Assembly (NCBI GenBank): GCA_916700875.1 | Contig: CAKAKS010000034.1 | Location: 11,738,195 to 11,802,194 of the forward strand | Direction of reading: 5' to 3' | DNA: 64,000 bases | From: Sebastes aleutianus | Lineage: Eukaryota; Chordata; Actinopteri; Perciformes; Sebastidae | Shown: in pieces, positions 59,195-64,000 of the stretch | How the letters are laid out: each line of letters starts with the position of its first letter | Position numbering within the stretch: position 1 is the first letter of the stretch | Notes under the pieces: generated by a model | Told to the model about the DNA's origin: nothing | Databases searched by the model: none | The model's input: only the letters and a program-made list of their open reading frames with translations | Translations under genes and position numbers: made by a program

Positions 59195-62100
59195 TTGTGT
59201 GTGTGTGCTAGAGAATATAAAAAACAAAATATGAGGAAAATTGAGAGACTGGATAAGAGAGAGCATAGGTTAGACAGATACAGAGATAGAAATCAGACAG
59301 TGAAAAGAAGAAGAGGTCAGCGTACTGCAACACTGCTATAATTTTACCGCAGCAGTGGAGGGGGGTTGGGGTAATTTTGGCTCCATAACACACAGGCTTG
59401 CTTCTGATCCAGTTCCTAGTATCAACTCTAGTAACCCTTGCGGTTGGAGAGTGTCTTTTTAGATGCTGAATTCAGAGTAGTTGGATGAACAATGCAACCA
59501 TTGTATGCAGTATTGTTTGTTTTTCGCCTGGTTTGATGCTGAAGTTTTACAAGCAGCAGCACATGAATGAAGGTTAAAACACTCTTAACATTGTTTCCTT
59601 TGTTCTGGATTTGCCTATATTGTCTATAGACTGGGGATGTCAAAATTAACGCGTTAATGCAAATTCGTTTTTAACGCCACTCATTTCATTAACGCAATCG
59701 ATCTTTCGGAGGTTGTAGCAGGCTCAGTTTTAAAGCTAGAGTGAAGGTATCATATGAAACTAGATAACTTAAGGAATCCATTGGTACCAACCATGTCATA
59801 ATAGCTTGTCGCCAAGGATGAATAATGGATGTTGAATAACGCTCCAAACTTGCAAAAGGGTGAAAATGGGTTCTATGGGTACCCACGAGTCTCCCCTTTA
59901 CAGACATGCCCACTTTATGATAATCACATGCATTTTGGGGCAAGTCATAGTCAAGTCAACACACTGACACACTGACAGCTGTTGTTGCCTGTTGGGCTGC
60001 AGTTTGTCATGTTATAATTGGAGCATATTGTTTTATGCTAAATGCAGTACCTGTGAGGGTTTCTGTACAATATTTGTCATTGTTTTGTGTTGTTAATTGA
60101 TTTCCAATAATAAATATATACATACATTTGCATAAAGCAAGCAGATTTGCCCACTCCCATGTTGATAAGAGTATTAAATATTTGACAAATCTCCCTTTAA
60201 TGTACATTTTGAACAGATAAAAAATGTGATTAATTTGCGATTACTCACGATGAAATATTTTAATCGATGACAGCTCTACTAAAGACACTTAAAACTGTAA
60301 TCTTGCTGAGTATACTCTGTATACTACCTTCTGTACGTCGTCCAAACCTGTCCTCAGATATTGTATTCACCTCTATTGTATTCTATTGAATATAGTACTC
60401 CCTCCCTGGGAGAAAACAAACAGACAGATGTACTGTATGGGACTGTGGTTCAGATGAAAGCCGATCCCTTTTGAAGATGGTACAGTAGCAGATCAGACAG
60501 GACGACTGCCAGAGATAGTCTGCTCCCCTGCAGGCTCTATAGAGTAGAAAGCTGCACGCCTCAGAGCGCTGTATGGTATCTGTGTGGATGAGAGAGAGAG
60601 AGGAGGGGTATTAGAGTGCCTGTAACACATAGGGAATTCCTGCACGTTTGTCCCGATGCTGTGTTTGAACATGTGTGTGCGATGCTGTCAGAGTAGAGCT
60701 CACACTTTCCCCCCTCCTAACCTGCTAAACGGTCCCCTTCAACCCACCCACCACCCTCCTCACCGCTCACTTCTCCCTCTCCAACATCAGTACGGGGCTG
60801 CTGTGACATCACTCATTCCCACGCACTCTGATTGGCTGGCTAGTGGAGGGAAGTGGATCGTTCCCGCAGCCTACAGTGAGAAATTAGGAGAGAGAGAGAG
60901 AGAGTACGTGGGAGGGAAAGACAGAGGTAGAGAGTGTGTGAGAGAGAGAGAGACTAAGCAAGAAAGATTGATGCTGAGGCAAGCCGACACTGCACTGCTC
61001 TCACTCACACACACAAACAGTCTCAGGCGTACGCTCAACATCACACTCCCAAGCTGCTTAACAGGCAGGAAAAACACTGAGTCTGACTGAGTCTGCAGCC
61101 CTGCTACTGCAGGACAGGACAGAGGACAGCAAGACGAGAGGAGAGCAGGAGGGTGAAACCTTCCTCCCTGCTTCGCCTCAGAGCAACAGTTTCACTGCTG
61201 TCATCTCGGGAGGTCCAGTGCTCCAGGGAGCTCTTTAAGGACACCTCCCCAAAAAAAAGGGGGCGAGGCAGCAAGGGCAGGAGCAAGGGCAAGTATAGCC
61301 TCTACCCGGAGGTTTGTCGTGAATGTCCTCTCAACGTCCTCATGAGAACAGGCGGGAATCGAGGCGTAGTCTGGGGTACAAGATGGCACGACGAGCAGGG
61401 GGCGAAGGCTCCCCGAAAAAGAACACATCCCTCAACCTGGTGACGGGGTTCTTCCAATACCTCCGCGGTAAGTGGGACAGTGTGTGCATGAATGTGTGTC
61501 CCCTACTGAGGTGGAGAGTGTGAGAAAAAGAAGTCATAGAGTGTGTATATTTTGCATGTGTGGTATGCTGTGTGTGTGTGTGTGTGTGTGTGATTTAGCG
61601 TGGCACTGCAGTATGGGCTGTATGTGCCGATGTGTGTGTGTGCATTTTGCAGTGTAATTTCCTCACTAAGTGTTCCCTGCAGGGGAGATTTTTTTTGGGG
61701 CTGTGGACGTGGTGTGTGTAAAGCAAAATGTGCAGAAATTTAAAGGGGGCGTTTCCACTTTGGCAGAGTGTGTGTCTGTCCGTCTGTCTGTGTGTGTGTG
61801 CGGAGGTTGCTGAGCTCTGAGCCTACAGCAGGTGAAGCAAGCAGACAAGTAGCAGCTCACTGCATGTGTCACGGCTCAGCGGGCAGACTGTCAAAATGTT
61901 TGATTTCTTATCTCTCGCTCTGTTTGACCCTGTGGCGGTGTGCCTGTCTGCTCATCTGTATTTGGATACCATGCATTCAGCATTCTGTCGCACTGTCTCA
62001 CTGTCTTGATAGATTAGATTAGATTGCAAGAAACCATTACCATAATGTTTCTTTGGATTTGTTTCCTGTCACATCTCTCTTATGGGGGGAATGAGCAAAA

Positions 62101-64000
62101 CGGAGAATGGGTCAGAATGGTTGCTTTACAAATTTGTCTATAGACACAAGCCTCTGAGACTAGATTTTAATGATATTTCATTAAGGTCATTTTCACTGTG
62201 GGGGGTCAACGTGGGAACTCAGGGGCTGCGGATGCGACTAATGATGATACAGGTCAACACTAGCCGAGTAGGTAATCAAGTGTGTTAAAACGCTGCTGCG
62301 AGGCTCGGTTGCTGAGGACGGCTGTTTCCCTTTGTGATATTGAAAGAATGTAACCGTGTGTGTGTGCGCGTAAGTGTGTCTGTGTGTGCGCAGAGTTCAA
62401 AGTCACCCCGTCCCTGAGACTGAGAGGCTGGCACCACGCTCGTGCAGACATGTTCTCCGTCACACACATGTTCCTATTCCAGGATGTGTGGGGGGCTAAA
62501 TCTTTCTCATTCTCCTCCAATATTACCGCCCATCAATATTTGATTACTCCTGGACCCAATCAAAAGATTAATTTGTAGAACGGGGGACCTGCTCAGTGGC
62601 ACGTATGACTTTGCGTGAATGTATCTGCATTATGTATGAACACTCCCCCCCCCCTCCCACCTCTCTGATGCACACACACACACACCTTACTGTTCAGGTC
62701 TGCCCACAGCACCTAGTGACACACTAACCAACTTGAGTGTAATCAAACCGTCAGCATATTTCATTAAGGTAGAGGAAAGCACTGTGTCAGACGTCCTCTC
62801 TCGCTGATAACATGCTTATCTCAAGGATATTGCTCTGTGGCGCAGACGGGACAGAAAAAAAAAATATTGTCACATGTGCCAGTCACTGTACATGATTGGA
62901 TCCTTAGAGTCCCGGGCAGACTATACATCTGGTTTCTGCACATTATAATGGGATTCATGTGACAGCTGCACATGAATTTGTCGATTACAGATGTAACCGT
63001 CGCAGAAGTCTCAATTGTTGTTGCATGGGCTGCAAGCAACAATGAATTTTGCTGTCAGAAGGGAATCAGGAAGGAAAGATTATGCAGTAGTTGCGTTCTA
63101 AATAGCCTGCAGAAAACATACAAGTCTAAAACTATCTCTATACTATGATTGCCTGTGTGTGCGAGTGTGTATATGTACTATATGTTTGCTTGTGCACATG
63201 TGAGAGACAAGGCTTGATTTATGTCTCGTCCTCATTTAAGTTAAGTGGCTTTTTAGGGGACATCGTCAGCAGACATCTATGCTATTGATTGTGCCTTTGC
63301 TAAATGGGCTTTATCGCTGCAGCCACCACAAACAATGTCCTTGCTTATATGTAGGTAAATCAGTGCATTTGAAGTAAGGTTGTGAGTATTGTAGCAGCAT
63401 ATTGCACGCTTAAACTGTGGTCAGAAATGAATAAAGCCTTCTTATAGATCATGGCAGGGATACATGTCATCGTATAGGAAGAACCACTGCCCTTCTATCT
63501 TCTAAAGGGCATTTTTGAGAGCAGGATTTTCTGTCCACTCTTAGAGGAGTCCAGCTAGTGAAAATGTCATTTTTAAATGTCAAATGCCTTCTCTTACTAC
63601 ATCAGTGTAAGGTATGATGTGGGGCGACTGCGTTCGGACACATTAGACAGACTAGTAATAATATCAAAGTTAATTAGAGTCGACCATCCAGCTCTGCAAA
63701 AACCCAATCAACTCTCAAAACAATAGACAATGAGAAGATTGTGCTTTAATCCCCTCTTTTGTTTATTATTGCATGTGACTGATAGTGACGCTCTGGGCTC
63801 TGATTTACAGATGAGCAGGAGGCTGTGCAGAAAAGGACATTCACAAAGTGGATCAATTCCCACTTGGCAAAGGTAAGAGAGTCTGGTTGATTCCCACTAC
63901 TACTGCTGCCAGCATTGTGTGTCTCTTTACACAAACACCGGTGCTGCTGAGTGTGGATTTAGAACTTCTCATTGCTTTTCCACTTCCAATCACTTTGCTC
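48295..64000 (+). CDS. SYNE1: SYNE1 (nesprin-1), 5' end only
   Basis: Coding exon 1a 48295-48361 encodes MASPRHYGHSPRDIANVMQK + LQ; coding exon 2 63811-63872 encodes (D)EQEAVQKRTFTKWINSHLAK, donor GTAAGA. Human SYNE1 (from memory) begins MATSRGASRCPRDIANVMQR and continues LQDEQEIVQKRTFTKWINSH, so identity is firm. The TFTKWINSHLAK segment opens the first calponin-homology domain of the actin-binding pair. Nesprin-1 is a giant spectrin-repeat protein that ties the outer nuclear membrane (via SUN proteins) to actin. Intron 1 is 15.4 kb and holds an alternative first exon (61383-61467) and many transposons. Everything after the first CH-domain residues lies beyond the window, so fish paralogue a or b cannot be decided. 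Confidence 0.94.
49000..52780. other. SYNE1 intron 1, first part
   Basis: No gene or intact element recognised. Short features are a poly(A) run near 49675, a (CTT)n run near 52137 and a (GT)n run near 52300. Confidence 0.4.
52790..53930. mobile_element. MITE split by other insertions
   Basis: The left part has CCACGATACGATATTATCAC and the right part GCGATACCATACTGTATCG followed by CCCCCACCCCTTT, the usual outer ends of a teleost 'ACGATAC' MITE. Inside are a segment like the 59.7-kb MITE (53090-53230, opposite orientation: GGTTGGTACCAATCGATTC) and the LINE fragment below. Confidence 0.55.
53351..53835 (+). mobile_element. LINE fragment (C-terminal reverse-transcriptase tail and 3' end)
   Basis: The frame from 53351 contains HDHNTRGSRNGQLVLPRPRT and SISLWNSLPQ, the conserved tail of CR1/L2/Rex-type LINE proteins. 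It ends with GATCCTTAATCAAATCAAGTC, a typical short 3' terminus. It is 5'-truncated and sits inside the MITE of the previous entry. Confidence 0.85.
55745..56103. mobile_element. MITE of the AGAGCTGCAACGATTAAT family, copy 2
   Basis: Same orientation and length as 44392-44747, sharing CTTTACTCCTCTATGACAGT, GAGGACGT and TGACATTTTATAGACCAAA. The terminal repeats are more degraded (AGAGCGGCAACG). Confidence 0.85.
57931..57998. repeat. (GT)34 microsatellite
   Basis: Uninterrupted GT dinucleotides over 68 bases; probably polymorphic and capable of Z-DNA. Shorter GT runs lie at 59160-59212 and 61570-61592. Confidence 0.97.
59160..59212. repeat. (GT)n microsatellite
   Basis: GT run interrupted by two TTTGT-type breaks. 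Confidence 0.95.
59638..60285. mobile_element. MITE (GGGATGTCAAAATTAACG family)
   Basis: The left end GGGATGTCAAAATTAACGCG and the right end region GTGATTAATTTGCGATTACT...TTTTAATCGATGACAGCTC are roughly inverted. The interior ACCAACCATGTCATAATAGC matches part of 53090-53230 in the opposite sense. A frequent teleost repeat, non-coding. Confidence 0.75.
60600..61382 (+). promoter_or_regulatory. SYNE1: Second SYNE1 promoter and 5' UTR of exon 1b
   Basis: Unlike the AT-rich surroundings, this stretch is GC/GA-rich. It has an inverted CCAAT box (CTGATTGGCTGG near 60828), GA runs (60891-60950) and a long leader with CCCGGAGG near 61305. The position just before a good alternative start exon suggests an alternative promoter. 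Start site not determined. Confidence 0.5.
61383..61467 (+). CDS. SYNE1: SYNE1 alternative first coding exon 1b
   Basis: ATG in strong context (ACAAGATGG) opens MARRAGGEGSPKKNTSLNLV + TGFFQYLR and ends CGCG + GTAAGT. The exon leaves one base, exactly like exon 1a, so joining to 63811 gives ...FQYLRDEQEAVQKRTFTKW in frame. A weaker in-frame ATG at 61323 would add 20 residues (MSSQRPHENRRESRRSLGYK). I do not recall this N-terminus from characterised nesprin-1, so it rests on open frame, donor, phase and start context. Confidence 0.6.
61468..63810. other. SYNE1 intron between exon 1b and exon 2
   Basis: GT-rich short runs (61570-61640, 61760-61800, 62350-62390) and otherwise unique sequence. 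No gene or transposon recognised. Confidence 0.4.

Noticed and set aside
60656..61090. 144-codon open frame upstream of SYNE1 exon 1b
   Set aside because: Built largely from GA and CA repeats (EREREYVGG-type reading). It lies in the probable promoter and leader and has no homology.

Overview
The window is nuclear DNA of a ray-finned fish, probably a percomorph teleost. It holds intron-split vertebrate genes, vertebrate U1 and U2 snRNA genes, and dense teleost-type transposon debris (hAT-like and other small TIR elements, a Tc1 relic, LINE 3' ends, a tRNA SINE). There is no bacterial or viral gene content. Gene names come from recognising translated exons against vertebrate proteins recalled from memory. 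The set (TMEM181, DYNLT1, GTF2H5, SERAC1, MYCT1, SYNE1) corresponds to human chromosome 6q25, so this is a conserved linkage group.

Layout. 1-2.4 kb: apparent 3' UTR of an upstream + strand gene (TULP4 by synteny only). 3.8-13.1 kb: TMEM181 (+), 17 coding exons with two alternative first exons and one AT-AC (U12-type) intron. 13.1-14.7 kb: DYNLT1 (-), whose 3' end meets or overlaps that of TMEM181. 15-25.5 kb: no protein gene; a satellite-bearing transposon copy, an orphan CpG/IRF-like promoter with a possible 5' exon, a LINE with an amplified 3' UTR, one intact U2 gene, one intact U1 gene, and several broken U1/U2 pieces mixed with transposons. 26-27 kb: GTF2H5 (-), followed by a 130-bp-armed inverted repeat around an AT-rich core. 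29.7-35.1 kb: SERAC1 (-), 16 coding exons, with a hAT-like element carrying a higher-order satellite just upstream, probably in its first intron. 37-39.6 kb: Tc1 relic and nested MITEs. 40.6-42.1 kb: MYCT1 (-), two coding exons. 48.3-64 kb: 5' end of SYNE1 (+), with two alternative first coding exons 13 kb apart that splice in the same phase to the first shared exon. The rest of SYNE1 lies beyond the window.

The protein genes are unrelated housekeeping or developmental genes (membrane trafficking receptor-like protein, dynein light chain, TFIIH subunit, mitochondrial lipid remodelling, endothelial membrane protein, nuclear-envelope/actin linker). They share a neighbourhood, not a pathway. The most notable points are the AT-AC intron of TMEM181, the paired promoters of TMEM181 and SYNE1, the U1/U2 nursery with decayed copies, and satellite growth inside transposons. 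All exon limits were placed by reading splice signals and reading-frame phase by eye.
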